This document shows, piece by piece, positions 32,880 through 45,768 of a stretch of 64,000 nt of DNA; position 1 is the first letter of the stretch, and each line of letters opens with the position of its first letter. The notes beneath the pieces are model-generated. The model worked only from the letters and a program-made list of their open reading frames with translations. It searched no databases and was not told the origin of the DNA. Position numbers and translations under genes: made by a program. Where the stretch lies: the NCBI GenBank assembly GCA_033725935.1, contig MU867064.1, forward strand, positions 744,001-808,000, written 5' to 3'. This DNA comes from Cladorrhinum sp. PSN259. Its lineage: Eukaryota; Ascomycota; Sordariomycetes; Sordariales; Podosporaceae.

Positions 32880-32907
32880 TGCGGTTGCAGTTGCAGTTGC
32901 AGTTGCT
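32880..32907 (+). repeat. TTGCAG hexanucleotide repeat
   Basis: GGTTGCAGTTGCAGTTGCAGTTGC: about four TTGCAG units, preceded by GATGCAGATGC. Confidence 0.85.
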
Positions 32908-34682
32908 CACCGGGGTGGGGTGGGTGCCAATGATGCTTTCGTTTGCTTCGGTTTCGTCCGTTTTATTGGCACATGGAAAAGGAGAGACTTGTTCAGTACC
33001 GGGTGCCGGATATGAGTGAGCGAAAGTGAGTGAGTGAATGGCATTGAAAGAGTGCATCGCTCCGTCTCGACCTCATCAAGGTTGCCCAACTCACTTGGGT
33101 GGAGGGGGCGCTAAAACAACTTCCAGCAGTGGGGTGTAAGAGCGGGGCGGGAGGGCGTGATGTGCACTGACTGGATGCACTTTCTCTTACACCCTTCACT
33201 GATCTGGGGACAAAGAAACCAGGGAACAAAGAGAGTCAACTCGACTCCTCTCGGACGGGAGTCAGTCGCTCGGGATGAAATGACAAGTCCATCCATCATT
33301 CATGTGGCCTCGGGTTCTTGCATTCGTCATGTCATGTCTTTGGGGCACTTGGAAGGGAATCCCGAGTTGTGCCAGCCACCTCGACGAGTGTGCTCGGCTC
33401 TGGTTGGTCCAACCCGTATTTCCAGCTCGTGCGCCTCTTGTTAAAGAATATCCATAGAATGCCGTCCAATGCCGGGATTGGACTGGACAAGCGAGGCCCT
33501 TTCCAGGGGGTCACTCCCATTCCCAAGCCTGTCCGAACTCGTCCTCCTGCATGAAGCAGCTTCTGCTGCATCTTCCTTTTCTTCAACCGTGAACGAAAAT
33601 ACCCCTTAGCCTCGAGGGACCGGGCGCATCGGTGAAGCAGCTCTGCATGTAATTTTTTTTTTTTAATTTTTTTTAAAAACAAATGACTGATCACACTTTC
33701 TTCAACCAAAACGACTCTCACCGACGCCACCTCCATGCAGACGTTCGCCCCTGTCTTGGCCGGTCAATCAGTCTGTCTAGTCTTGCTTGTGTGGACAAAT
33801 AGCAAGGCAAAGAATGTCTGTGAAAAGTGAGAGAATGTGTTGCAACGGCCGTAATGTCGACCACTCGTACTGCCCATGATCTCGTCAAGTGAACGCAGTC
33901 TAGGTTTGTCTCGCGTCAGCAATTTTTCGCTTGTAATTCACTCTTTAGCTGTGCCGCTGGCTTGTGATCGATCATTTTAAACCCTCCTCAATTCGCAAGC
34001 TGGGGTGGGAGAAGCCACGGGAGGTTGGTGATACCGCCAATCCTTCTCGGGGTTTACTCCACCGACTTACAAGTGATCTTTCTTGTGCCTCGTCCCTCTC
34101 GGCTTCTGCCTGAATCATCGTGACAGGTGGTGTGAGAGGTCGCTGAATGTTGTAAGTTCTCGTCGTGTAACCCACCCCGCCAACTCAGCCACGAGACTGC
34201 TGTGAAATAAGAGCTCGGGCTGGTGGGGGGACTGCGAGCACGATTGCCTCATTCATTGACTCAGTACTTGATACTTGCAGAGGACTTGCAGAGACTGTTA
34301 TTGAATAATAAGGTCTGAATTACGACGGCCACAAAAAAGAGAACCGCAGCTGAGCTTATATACAAACGTGGCACACCACTTCCTATCATAACTCAGGCGC
34401 GAAGATGACCCCACATACGCCGCCCGGATGCCATTAAAACACCCCTTCTAATCTTTTCTGATACTCATGACCAAGGGAATATAAACCAAATTGCGTAATG
34501 TTGATGAGGGAAAAAAAGATCATGAATTAGAAAAGGAAGCCAAGTCGGCGAAGCCGGCCTGGCATCAGTAGAACCAAAAGAAACACCGTTCGCTGCTGAA
34601 TCGTTCGAGACGCTAAACCCATCATCGTCTAAGTAATCACTACTATATCTCGCTGAAAAAAAAAGCTCCAAATCCCGTACTC

Positions 34683-37600
34683 CTATGCGTCAGAGTAGTA
34701 GTCGTCGTATGGCCCCTGGGAGTGGCCGTGTGGCTGGCTCCCGCCAACCATGTTTTCTGTTGAGCCCCAATAGTTGTTTCTGACCCTGCGATCACGCTCA
34801 AACTCGGCCCACCGCTTCATTGTGATCTTACTGCTGTCGAACTCTCCCTCGTACTCAAGTCCAGCCTTTTTGGTCTTTTCTCCAGCCGTCTTCCTCGTTT
34901 CACCCCAAGAAAAGTCGTCGAACTTCCAGAATGCATACGTAGGCAGGATGAAGTTCCAAACAGGGAGGGAGCACAGGTAAATTAACATCCACACAACATA
35001 TGACCAGCTGTGCGCTGTCACAATGATCAGGATAGCTGGGAGACCAAGAATGAGGCCGAGCAAGATCAGGGGGATAATCTGGGGTGGCGAATTGACGATA
35101 GAGATAATGACTAAACATAGAAATTAGTTTTTGGCTCCGATGCTATTTATCAGATTTGCCCATAACTTACCGACGTAGAAAGTGAAAGCAATGGCCGCAG
35201 GTAAAACAAGAGTACCGATAAGCTCGATAAAAACAATGAACTGCATGCTGAAACAGAAGGTGCCGCACAAATCACGGACCAGAACAAGTTCCATCAAGTT
35301 ATGGATCGTCGAATTGATCCAGCGGCGACGCTGGGACAGCAAGACCATGAAGGTGTCAGGGACAGTCGTCTTGCACACGGCCTGAGGCACGAACACCTGC
35401 TTGCGCTTGGGGAATGTACGCAACATGAGGGTTGAAAGATAACGATCCTCACCAAGCAGCAAAAGATTCTTCTTGTGCAGGGTATCGACAACATTTTCCG
35501 AGTAGTGCTCCACCACATCAGGGTTGGCGAGAATTGGAACCCAATAGTTTTGAGCACCCTTGGGAGCCTTGATGCGGTACATGCAGAAACAGCCGGGAAG
35601 ACAAGTAACACCACCAAAGACAGACTCGAAAGATTTGGCAAGATGGTGCGAGATAAAGTATTCGAAGACCTGGATTGCAGAAACCCAGCTTGCGCGCTTG
35701 TTGGCAATCTTGGTCTCTCCACACAAGCCCATGATATCGGGATCCTTGACCATGGCCGAAATCATGTGCGTTAGACTGTCGGGGAAGACCTTGGTGTCGG
35801 CGTCGACCATAAGCACGATCTCGTAGAAATCAGGCGAGATACCAGTGACCTTCCACATGCCGTTGAACATTTCATATTCGAGCTCTGTCATCCGCTCATC
35901 AAACATGACCTTTTGTAGGAATGACATCAGAATGATTTGACTGTCGCGCTTGCCGCGGTTGCCAGGCTTGGACTTGACCATTTCGTCGGGAGTACCGCAT
36001 TTGACAACAACCATCATGGGGACACGTTGTTGCTTCTCAAGAGGTATGACCGACTTGGCGCCATAATCGTAAAATCCGGAGTAGACCTTGGCCATGTTGT
36101 GACGCTTGGAACCACTAGCAACGGCCACATATGAAAACGCTTCGACTTCTGCTAAAGGTGTGCTCAGATCCTTGACCATCCCGAGAACAATGTCGGGAGT
36201 CGACATGGTCTCTCCGTGACCCTTAATGATGCCATCGCAGATAACGAGGATCATCTTGTGGCTGTTGGGATAGTCTGTCATGGCAATCGAATCGAGAGTG
36301 GTACGAATACCAAGTTCACCTTCAGAGTAAGCTGTAACCAAGCAAATCGCATGGGCCAGGGGAAACCCAAATGGCATCCAGTCCGAAGGCGGCTGAGGAA
36401 CCACTGCCTCATGAATGAAGCCAGCAGGGCCGGGACCTTCTGTGGGGCTGCTGTTTGACGCATAAGGATCTGATTTGAGAAAACTGGTGCGGCTGTCATT
36501 TCCTTGCCGATAGATGGAGCCTGGGTTGAGAAGTTGGCCTGCGGCGTTCTGGCTCGCCATGGTGGTGGGGACTCCAGATCTACGGTTAGTGCGATCGGAG
36601 CCATATACAGCAGAGAACCGAGAGGTTGTGGGTAAAAAGGTGCTGCTGCGCTTGCTATGACGATCGGAGCCAGTGACACTGCTTCCAACCTCCCCAGGAA
36701 ATCGGGGCGGGGCTCTGTATATATCCTCAGACCAGTCCTCAATCTGCCTGTTCCGCTTGCGTGGGTCAGACGTTTGTGAAGTTTTGGCCGCTGCGTACGT
36801 TTTGCTGATGAACCACTGGAAGATGATGGCGAGTACAAATCTGGCAGCAACGACAGCAAGAATCAAGACGAGCGAACAATAGAGGACAACCTTGGAGGCG
36901 ATGCATCCAACTGTGTCTGTGTCGACGGACCCGACCTTGATGAGCTCTTCAAAGCACTCCGCATTCCGCTTGTCCTGGCTAGATTGGAAAGCCCGTGTGA
37001 TATCACGGCCGCGAATTGCTTTGTTGGCAGGAGAATTCCGGTCCCTGAGTTCCTTGAACCGCGCAGGATATGTGACCTGTGTATCATTGAACCAGTACAA
37101 GAGATCGAGATCGAGGACGTTACCGGAATAGACGACTAGGTTTCGAGAGCTGTTCTTGATATCATCCCAGGTGAAATATACGTCGGCGGCACCGTCAAGA
37201 GTAAGATAAAACGTATCTCGGGCTGCAGGTGTGGTGTGGCAGGCATAACCGAGGTAGTAAGGGATTGTTGTGTTGGGCTTGGTCGATCCGTCCTGGTTAA
37301 AGGTGGTACAAGGGAAATACCAGGCGAGGTTGCCGTTCGCATCGGTCGGGACATCTGAATCGGGAGCCCGCGTGATGAGGCCCTTGCATTTCCCGTTGAC
37401 ATTCTGGAACAAAAAGCTTCCATCCTGTCCGCCGTGCTTCTCGGGAAGGTCATAGAGAACGTTCGCTCCGCTACCATCAAGCCGACGGGGAATGCCCTGG
37501 GCAGGTGGGTGATGAGAAGCAGCCAAATCGTAAGCTGACCCGTGGAATATCATGTAGCCACCGGAAACCTCATTCACACGAAGTCGCGTTGGTGGCGTAC

Positions 37601-38390
37601 CACAAACAACTGCCGTAAAGCCGAATGTCAGGAAACCAACAACGCCCATAATAAAGAGAATGATACTGATTAGGCCCATTTTCTCTCTCCAAGCTCTCTG
37701 CTGCTCCTTGGCTGGCATGCCGAAACACTTAAGCACGAACCCAGGGCACCAGAATGTCAAAATCGCGCAGTAAATGTTCCACAAGCTCGGTGGGCGCAAT
37801 TGCTCGGCTTTCTTCTCCTGGCGCTTCGACTCCTTGGTGATCTTGCCGTGTTTTGCCCCGCTCGATCTCCGTCTTGTGTGCACTCTCTTTTCTGCAACTG
37901 CCTCGGGGTGCTTGGATGAGCGTTTTCTCCTAGGAGGAGAATCATCAGAGATGCGCTCATCGTTTCTTGACGTGTTATTTGATAAATCTGTAGTCCCTTC
38001 CAAGTCCTCCATGATAGGATCGTTGCCCGTAGATGAAGGGAGAGTATTCATATTCGCGGCATGCTTTCGGTAGTGGTAGTTTGGGTGGCTTTTGTCAATT
38101 TTACTTCTCTCGGGCCTGATAAGACTTCTTTTCCGTTGGAAGGGGGATTCGGGAGGACGGGCGTCTGCGGTCGGGGATAGGGGGGTATGCTCTATTTCTG
38201 CATTAGGAGACAGAATAGTCTCGGCGAAGGAGGATGCTGAAGGCCCACGTTGATGGAGAGACTGCCCGGTGACAGGGGCGTAGCCGGCCTCGATGTCTGC
38301 TGGCCGATTGCGCCGTGACGACTGCGTCTGTCTGTAGCTATGCCGCTCCTCATATGAGGGCATTGCGCCCGGCCTTTCGGGAAGAGACAT
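34683..38390 (-). CDS. chs-4: Class IV chitin synthase (Chs3-like)
   Basis: Exons 38390-35171 and 35110-34683 around a 60 bp intron (GTAAGT...TTTAG) give 1215 residues, the usual size of class IV enzymes without a myosin motor. The enzyme makes chitin from UDP-GlcNAc at the plasma membrane. The N-terminus is long, basic and Ser-rich. Membrane segments are at about 203-223, 238-262 and 500-528. The GT2 core follows, with MILVICDGIIKG, VLMVDADTKVFP (catalytic Asp near 860), GLCGETKIANK, FGGVTCLPGCFCMYR, GEDRYLSTLML and the signature SQRRRWINST near 1017. A hydrophobic C-terminal cluster spans the intron (IVNSPPQIIPLILLG), and the tail is polar. Start at MSLPERPG; upstream Met 38423 lies across a likely leader intron acceptor. 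In yeast, Chs3 needs Chs4/Skt5 for activity, and a gene of that type lies divergently next door at 43.4 kb. Confidence 0.95.
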
Positions 38391-38394
38391 AGTC

Positions 38395-38471
38395 CTGCAA
38401 GAGCAGCAAGTTAGAAAACGCATTATTTACGTTGCGATAAAAGATGGACGCGGGTGGACAGGGGACTTTAC
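38395..38471 (-). other. Probable 5' UTR intron of the chitin synthase gene
   Basis: Donor GTAAAG at 38471 and acceptor CTTGCAG ending at 38395, four bases before the ATG, with an ideal CTAAC branch site 16-20 nt before the acceptor. 77 bp long. Explains why the frame upstream of MSLPERPG looks open but unconserved. Confidence 0.6.
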
Positions 38472-41400
38472 CCCTATGCGAGAAGGGTCTTGTTGACCGT
38501 CGCGTCGGGATGAGACCGTGTAACTCTGGGACGGGGAAGTGAAAGGGAATAAAGTAACCCGATCACGAGGAATCAGGCCAGAAAAGGCGATTGCATTTCT
38601 GTCGTTGAGGCGACTGAAAAAAAGAACCTACAGAAGCGATTTCCAATGTTATGGGGAAATGGCTGGCGGTGCCAATCGGCGGAACTTGGATATTGGGGGG
38701 GGGGGCCGAGTGCTGACCCAGTGGCCACTGGCGTGCTGAGCCTTGCTGGCTTGCTTCCTGCTGGTCGACGGGGGCTCCCGTTCCTCAGGAGACGGGATTG
38801 GATGACAGGCGGCGGGCAGCTGGCGTTGGAGGTTTGGCGAATCACGTTGTTGCAAAACAAACTGGAAGTTGAGTTGGTTGACCTGGCTATTCCCGCCAAA
38901 AGTACATCGACGGCGTCAAGCGGCGCAACTTTTGTTGCTGAATATTCAAATAGAAGGTTGGGAGGGGCCAGGAAGAGGCCGGAAAACTCCAATGTAAACG
39001 ATCGACCGGGAAAAAAAAGAATGCGGCCACCAATTTAGCAGAGGTTTCATTCAAAGGAACAGCAGCAACAGAGCGACAGATCGGTCTGATCTCCCTTCGC
39101 TTCCCGCTGAGCCAAACGAAACCACCACAGCCGGGCGTTTCGAGCTGATCAAATCGCACGTGGTGAAAAGGGCGGATTCCCCGAAGGAACCAAAAAAAGA
39201 TAAAATGAGTGCCGTCTTTGTGGCAACCGACGGTGTTGATTCTAAACGTAGGATAGCGGGGGCTCAGCCAAAAGGAATGAGGGACAAAGGGTGAAATTGT
39301 TTGGCTTCATCAACAGCGAGAGCAATCCGCAACATTAGGGAGAAGGAAAAAAAAGGGAATCGCGAATGCAATGAATGGATTCTTCCAACAGCTTTTCCAG
39401 CTCAGGGGAGGACAGCCCTTGCACTGTGCATCGTGGGGCTTCTCGTATGTGTTCCTCACTCTGTCTCCCTTCAGGAATGTGGATTTCCTCACCATGGGAA
39501 CGGGGTTAGGGTTCAAATGCGAAGCAAATAAGGCTGAGAGCATCCAATGCATTATGCATCAATGATCGACCAATCAGGAACACCGACGCCGGGAAATTGC
39601 GTGAGGTCTATTTCATAAAGGGGCAACACCCATGTACTTCAGGAACCAATTACGAACAATTTGCACGGTACGCAACGTCGTCTCCTTGGGGAGTCTATTC
39701 TTCCTCGCCGGGTGGTTACCCTGACAGCGAGGCAGGTTTTCGGCTGAAGAGGTTGTGATGATTCAGATTTTATTTTCCGATCTCTCTGTTTATTTCGATG
39801 TCCTTGATAACAATAAAGAGACTTTTCTTGTCCCTTTCGCAAACTTCGTTGTAGAGACCTCGTATTGGCATTTTCAGTTTGATTACGGACAAGAGCGACG
39901 CCAAGACCTGGGCGCTTGGGTTCGTGATTGTGGCAGCATTCCCAACTCCGATCTTCCGTCTCCACAGCAATGGCACCAAAATTGGCAGCTACTTTAGTGA
40001 CATCAGCATGGTCGACCCTTCTTCCCTCGGCAACCCGCATTCAATGCCATGCCACCTTTCACCATTATGCGTGTTCCCGACAACACATATGTACACCAAA
40101 CTTTAAACTCTGTGGTTCCGACAAGGTCTATTGTCCCTGCAATACCATAGTAGTCGAGAGAACAACGCTCGGTAATCGTTTGGAGTCTCGGAACGCGCCG
40201 CTGTTGTAAGTGGTAAACAGCCGTTGCTCTGGGTGTTTGACTGCTTCGGAGGCGCGGGGCAAATTCATTCGTCTCTTCCCGCGTTCCCCCTGCCCTGCGT
40301 CAACGGACTCATCACTATTTTTCCATGAGACACCCAATCTTCATCTGGAACACCCAAGATGTCAAGGGAAACTAGCGGCAGAAGACTCACGGTCGATTAA
40401 CCACGGAGTCTCGCCCTCCCGCCGTCCCTTCCTGCGATCCCACGAAACTACCACGCAAAGGGGCCACAGAAGACAAGATTCAATCCCTGATTTACACTCC
40501 TTTCCCGGTTCAAGTCCCGCCCATTCCAAGTTTTCATCTCCAATCCAGGTTTCACGGAAGGAGGCTATATCGAGATTGTGTTCAACTCTTCCAACTTTGT
40601 CCATCACCCTGGGGTCCCAAGGTTCATCACGGAGCTGCTAATGGGCACGAAGAAACCAGCTGGCCGGGCAGTCGGGAAATCTTAAACACCGGTAAACCTA
40701 AGCACCGGATCTTTCCAGGAATTTGAAATATCACCGACAAACTCGGATCTACACCTCAGCGCAGTTACAAGAGAGAAGGGAATACCTCAAACCAAATAAA
40801 GACTGCATGTCTTTGCGGGAAGCTTCCTCCAGGTCATATGTAGTCAAAGCCACAAAAAGGTAGAAGAAGCGCCATCTACAGTACAGCGTCGTCAGTCTGC
40901 TTCATGAACAGGGATGTGGTCTCTAAGCAGCTCCCATCACAGGTCGCGGTATCCATGCCTGTCATCTCGCGATGCACGCCTATCTCTGCATCAAGGGGCC
41001 CGCAGTGGATCTTCCATATAACTGCGGGGTCGTAGAGAAACACCGAACATCACTGCTCTTATACCGGCCTTTGACATAGTGTACGGCGATTTTCCAAGGA
41101 GAAAAAATCAGCAATAAGTCAGCGGATGGATCCTGTAACTGGATCAACAACTTCCAAGTACCTGTGTCTCTTTGATCTGTCATTCGAGCACTGGTCTGGA
41201 AAGCTTGTCCTCGACGCGGGCGTGTTTATTAGTGTGTAACGTTGTGTAACGCGAGGGTAACCAGCCACCGGTGTTCTCTTCCAAGGATTACATAAAGGGT
41301 TCGAGATGTGACGTACTGCAAGGGCGCGCAAGTCGAATTCTTGTGCATATGCAACGGTGGTCATCAGTATACAGAATAAACTCCCCCAAGTCGGCCGAGC

Positions 41401-43411
41401 CCGAGAACTCAATGCAACACAGACAATGAGGTCACCGATCCATTATCTCGGTGCTGGCTCTGTATTTAAAAAAAAATTAAAAAAAAAATTAAAAATTATT
41501 GACCAAAACAGGGGATTTTGTTTTTAAAAAAAAGACAACCTCAAAAAATAAACACCACCCTTGGTAATCCTTGCTGCCCAGGCTTGGTAAATTCCCATCT
41601 CCCGTGCCTGAGATGACGCGTTGAGGCTAGCAGTTGAACGCACACATCTCGAGACCCAATGTCCAACCATTTGCGCCATGCGGTGCCACCATGGCAGGAC
41701 CCTGCGTTTTTGAGGCGTTGTGGAAAAGGCTCGGCCGCTCGCAAAGTTGCTGTTGGTTCGTCACCGTATATTGGCGCAAACTGAAAGAGCCTTCTCATAT
41801 CAGAGAACGGAGTCAGCAATACGGGGGTTCGAGAACAAACCGCCGGTTATCCGGAAAAAAAAGAAAAAAGGAAGCCTGAGATTTTGACAAGAGAAGCAGG
41901 TCTCGGCGCTATGCCTAAACCGATATTTGTTCGTATTGCCCTCCCCGCAGTCGGTTAAAAAGTGCTTCCTGCTTTCGCGCAAACGCTTGGCCGGGGATGC
42001 CTTTAATAAAAGTTAAAAAAAGGCGGCAATTCTTTGATGATGAGAGTGACGAGGGAGAAGGATGGCACAATTCAAGGCACGGTACTAACTGACTAGGCCA
42101 CTGTCTGAGGCCAAACTGTATGCGAGTTGCTATTCAAATGTCATCCTCGGATATTCGTGCTCCTTCCTGTTTCTGCAAGTTTCACAAGACACGAGGTTTG
42201 ACTCTCGGTACCTGGCAACACAGTTGGCACGAGATGACGACGTCAGAACTCTCCGGTCATCTCACCAAGCTGAATTGTCCTGTCCCACCACATGGAGTTT
42301 TGAAGTCCGCCTCCAATGGCCACCGTCCGCATATCCACTCACAGCCTCTTTCTCAAGATTGCGTGACGGGGTTTGGTTGAGATGAACAGTGCGAGTACGT
42401 TCCTAGTGGTTTGTGCTGTGGAATGCATCTCCGTGGGCTTGGATAGCAACGGGACCTCTTGCAATATTTGTCTGTGTAAACAGACCTAACGAGGGGCCTG
42501 TGATACTCTCACACCCAGAGGAAGAGAATATTTCCAACCTCACGTTCTGAAGATTTTCAAGGTGGATGGTGGGGCTAGGTAATGTTTTGCAGCGCACGTT
42601 GAGCATTGGATGCCAGGCGGCGGGTAGTTCGCTGCTAGCACCACTTGGGTCCATGGCGGGTGGGAGGGTGCGTGTCCAGTGCAATTGCAGCGTTTGGCTG
42701 CTGCTGGAGAACCACCCAACACCGACAACCCAGCCCAGCCTGCAGATCTCGAAAGTCCCTGAATAGGTAGCCGTCTCCTCTTCGTCTCGTTCCAGCTCGT
42801 TTCCATGCCATTAGACTAATTCCCTCCATCGTCTCCAAAACGGCTATTCCCACCCCGACGCTCGCTGACCCCTTTTCCTCGACGTTCGCCTTGTCGATCA
42901 TCTCTGTCGCTGTCGCCCGTTCTTGCTTTCTTTTTTATTTACTTGTTTTAATTCAACTTTGCTATCCTGTACCTTATCCGTTGACCGCCGATCGTTGGTT
43001 GACCGCTGTCGTCGTTGTGTCAATTTTCTCCCGCTCCATCTCTAGGTGCTCCTCCGCGGTCTTCGGCCCTGCATTGGTTTCCCTGCAACGTCTTGCACAT
43101 TCCTGCGCTGTACCTCAACGGTTGGGTGTCCGTCGTCTCGAGACTAAATCTAGTCTACCACTTCGAAGCCTCGAACAGCCCAGGAACAACGGCGAATTTA
43201 AGCATAGACGTTTGAACCACGGCTCTCCTAAGTGTGTACACTAGCGACAACACGCCATAAAAACTCTAATCTGCTCGGCCGGCGCCTGCGACCGCGACTG
43301 CTGCAGCTACTCACTACTCCCCGCTACCCGATCGAGCCGAGCCTGCGGCCGTCGCCAGTTTACCGGCGAAGCTCTCTTCGACTCCCGGGCTTCCCCGTTC
43401 GCCCGCCCGCC
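38472..43411. promoter_or_regulatory. Shared divergent intergenic region of chitin synthase and SKT5
   Basis: 4.9 kb with no gene I can support. Open frames (up to 143 codons) overlap on both strands and have no motifs. It contains one CACGTG E-box (about 39159-39164) and AT-rich runs of A and T at about 41469-41500. The last ~500 bp before 43412 are pyrimidine-rich and look like the SKT5 promoter and leader. Genes on either side are transcribed away from it. Confidence 0.5.
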
Positions 43412-45768
43412 ATGGCGGCCGTATCTGCTTCCTCTCCACTACCGGCGTCTGCATCACCAGCGCCTGGTAATCGTGGCGGGAGGCAGCATGTCCCGCTGCA
43501 TGGATATTCACAGGAGGACAGCTATGGCTGGGAAGAAAACGTCAAGCCACTGCCTGGTGTGCCTCCGGCTTCGTCAGAATCGCCGAGGTTACGACAGTCT
43601 CCTGTTTCGCCGGTCAAAGTCAATTTCCAACCGAACGACTGGGCCAGGCCCTCGACCGGGAACATTGAAACTCACTTGTCGCCCAGCCATTCTGCAGCTG
43701 TGTATGACCGTTCGCTCCCCCAAACACCCGACGCTCCTACTCCCCCTCCCCACACGCCTATTCACCAGCTCGAGCACGGCCACTATCACAGCTCAGCAAC
43801 CGATGCTTTGGGGCTGCGGTCCATCACAAATGGCACCAGGAAACATTCGCCAGGTCAGGCCCCCGGGTCAGTCAACAGCACGCTGACTCCAGACTTTGAC
43901 GAGCTGAGCCTCAGCGACGAATCGGCAAGAAGAGGAGGCATGAACAGAAATAGCAGGGAGTCGGATGTGACGGCGAGCACACAACAGCCGAACTCGGCTG
44001 AGTCGTCAGCGACGACGAGCGCCAGTTCGGTCTCTGGAATTCTCGAAACATCCGACTGTCAGGACAACTCGGCAGATGCATCGACCGAAAGCTCTGTGAT
44101 CGATGATACTGCCACCCCCCCAGAACCAGTGCCCCAATTGCAGTACCACCACTCCAACTTTCTCCAGAAGCCAGCGGGTATTGGGATGGAACAAGACCCC
44201 AGAGCACAGTCAAACCCCAACCTTGCGGAAAGCGGAACAAGTATCAACCGGCATCTAACACCGAATGCAAACTACAGGAGGAGCTCGTTGCCCCGCCCTC
44301 AGTCATCATATTCTGTCTACTCCGATTTTGGGTCACGCGGGAGGTCACCGGGTCTGCTAGGCAGTGCGAACCGAACACCCTCATCTACGAGGCGGTCTCC
44401 TGAGACTAGACCCTCGTCCTTTGCCGAACTTCTTAACGTGCCATATCCTCAACCCGCCCCGGCACCAATCACGTTTGATAACTCACAACTGCGCTCCGTT
44501 GTAGGAAATAATGCGTCTCTGCTCAGCGCGCAAAAAACACTGGAGATGTACCGGCAAAACGTGAAGAAAACCAACGACTTCTCCATCCTATATTCGTTTG
44601 CGGTTTTCCTTATTGCAACTGCCCAGGAACAGGGGCTCAACCACGAGGACGCCAGGAGGACTAAGAGCCCTAAACCCGACAGCGCATCGGTAGAAGGCTC
44701 AGGAAACTCCCCCTATGATCTGGTGCGCGAGGCGCGCGCTATCCTGCAGAAGCTCTCCAACAATGGCTACCCTTTTGCGCAGTATTACCTTGCAGACGGT
44801 TACGCATCAGGTCTGTTCAGCAAGGGCAAGGAGGACTACAACTCTGCGTTTCCCCTCTTCGTGCTTGCAGCCAAGCATGGCCATGCCGAGTCTGGATACC
44901 GCACAGCGTTGTGTTACGAATTTGGTTGGGGTTGCCGCAAGGATCCAGCCAAGGCCGTACAGTTCCTCCGTGCAGCGGCTGCCAAAAGGCATCCGGGTGC
45001 TATGACGAGGCTGGGAAAGGCGTGCCTATCCGGCGATTTGGGGGAGAAGAGGTACAGGGAAGGCATCAAGTGGCTTAAGCTAGCTTCAGAGGCGGCCGAT
45101 ACCATTTACAATGCTGCTCCTTACCAGCTTGGATGCTTGTACGAAACAGGATATGGCGATGACGTGTTTCTGGATGAGAGTTATGCTGCGGAGTTATTCA
45201 CTCAGGCCGCCGATCTTGGACATCCAGAAGCGAATTTCAGGATGGGAGACGCCTATGAGCACGGGAAACTCAGCTGCCCGAGGGACCCGGCCCTGAGCGT
45301 GCATTTTTACACTGGTGCAGCAGAGCGCGGCCATGCGGCTGCCATGATGGGACTCTGTGCTTGGTATATGGTCGGCGCAGAGCCAGTTCTGGAAAAAGAT
45401 GAAGAGGAAGCTTATGAGTGGGCTAGGCGGTCAGCAGATCTTGGTATGTTTTTCAATTTTTTTCCCCTTGTTTCCTCATTTTGTCTCCCTCGTCATTAAA
45501 GACTAACAACCTTCAACCAGGCTATGTCAAAGCACAATATGCTGTTGGCTACTTCACTGAGATGGGCATTGGCTGCAGGCGAGATATCCTCGAGGCCAAT
45601 GTGTGGTACGTCAAGGCCGCGGACGCTGGTGATGAGCGTGCAAAGCATCGATTAGCTGCCATCCGGGCCGCCGTCAGTGGTGGGACGCCCATGGAAGTCG
45701 CCCCGCCTCGTGGCGGGAAGATCAAGAAAAACGCCGGCGAGAACGATAAAGAGTGTGTCGTGATGTGA
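43412..45768 (+). CDS. SKT5: Chitin synthase activator, SKT5/Chs4-like (Sel1 repeats, CAAX box)
   Basis: Exons 43412-45443 and 45521-45768 around a 77 bp intron (GTATGT...AACCAG, branch CTAAC) give 759 residues. Residues 1-365 are Ser/Pro-rich and disordered. A conserved segment LLSAQKTLEMYRQNVKKTND starts near 370. From about 450 to 725 there are at least six Sel1-like repeats, for example AFPLFVLAAKHGHAESGYRTA, AVQFLRAAAAKRHPGAMTRLG, and AANVWYVKAADAGDERAKHRLA-type units (last one in exon 2). The protein ends in Cys-Val-Val-Met, a CAAX prenylation signal as in yeast Skt5. Skt5 anchors and activates Chs3 at sites of polar growth. Start: ATG at 43412 in GCCATGG; the frame is open 60 codons further up, but that part is Arg/Leu/Pro-rich leader. 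It is divergent from the class IV chitin synthase, its likely partner. Confidence 0.93.

Larger units (their letters stand above)
32425..34682. other. Intergenic region upstream of the WD40 gene, about 2.3 kb
   Basis: Holds the WD40 promoter, a G-rich 8-mer tandem repeat (32640-32674), a TTGCAG hexamer tract near 32880-32907, and T-rich sequence at 33653-33676. Frames are shadows or motif-free. The right end is the 3' flank of the chitin synthase gene. Confidence 0.6.
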
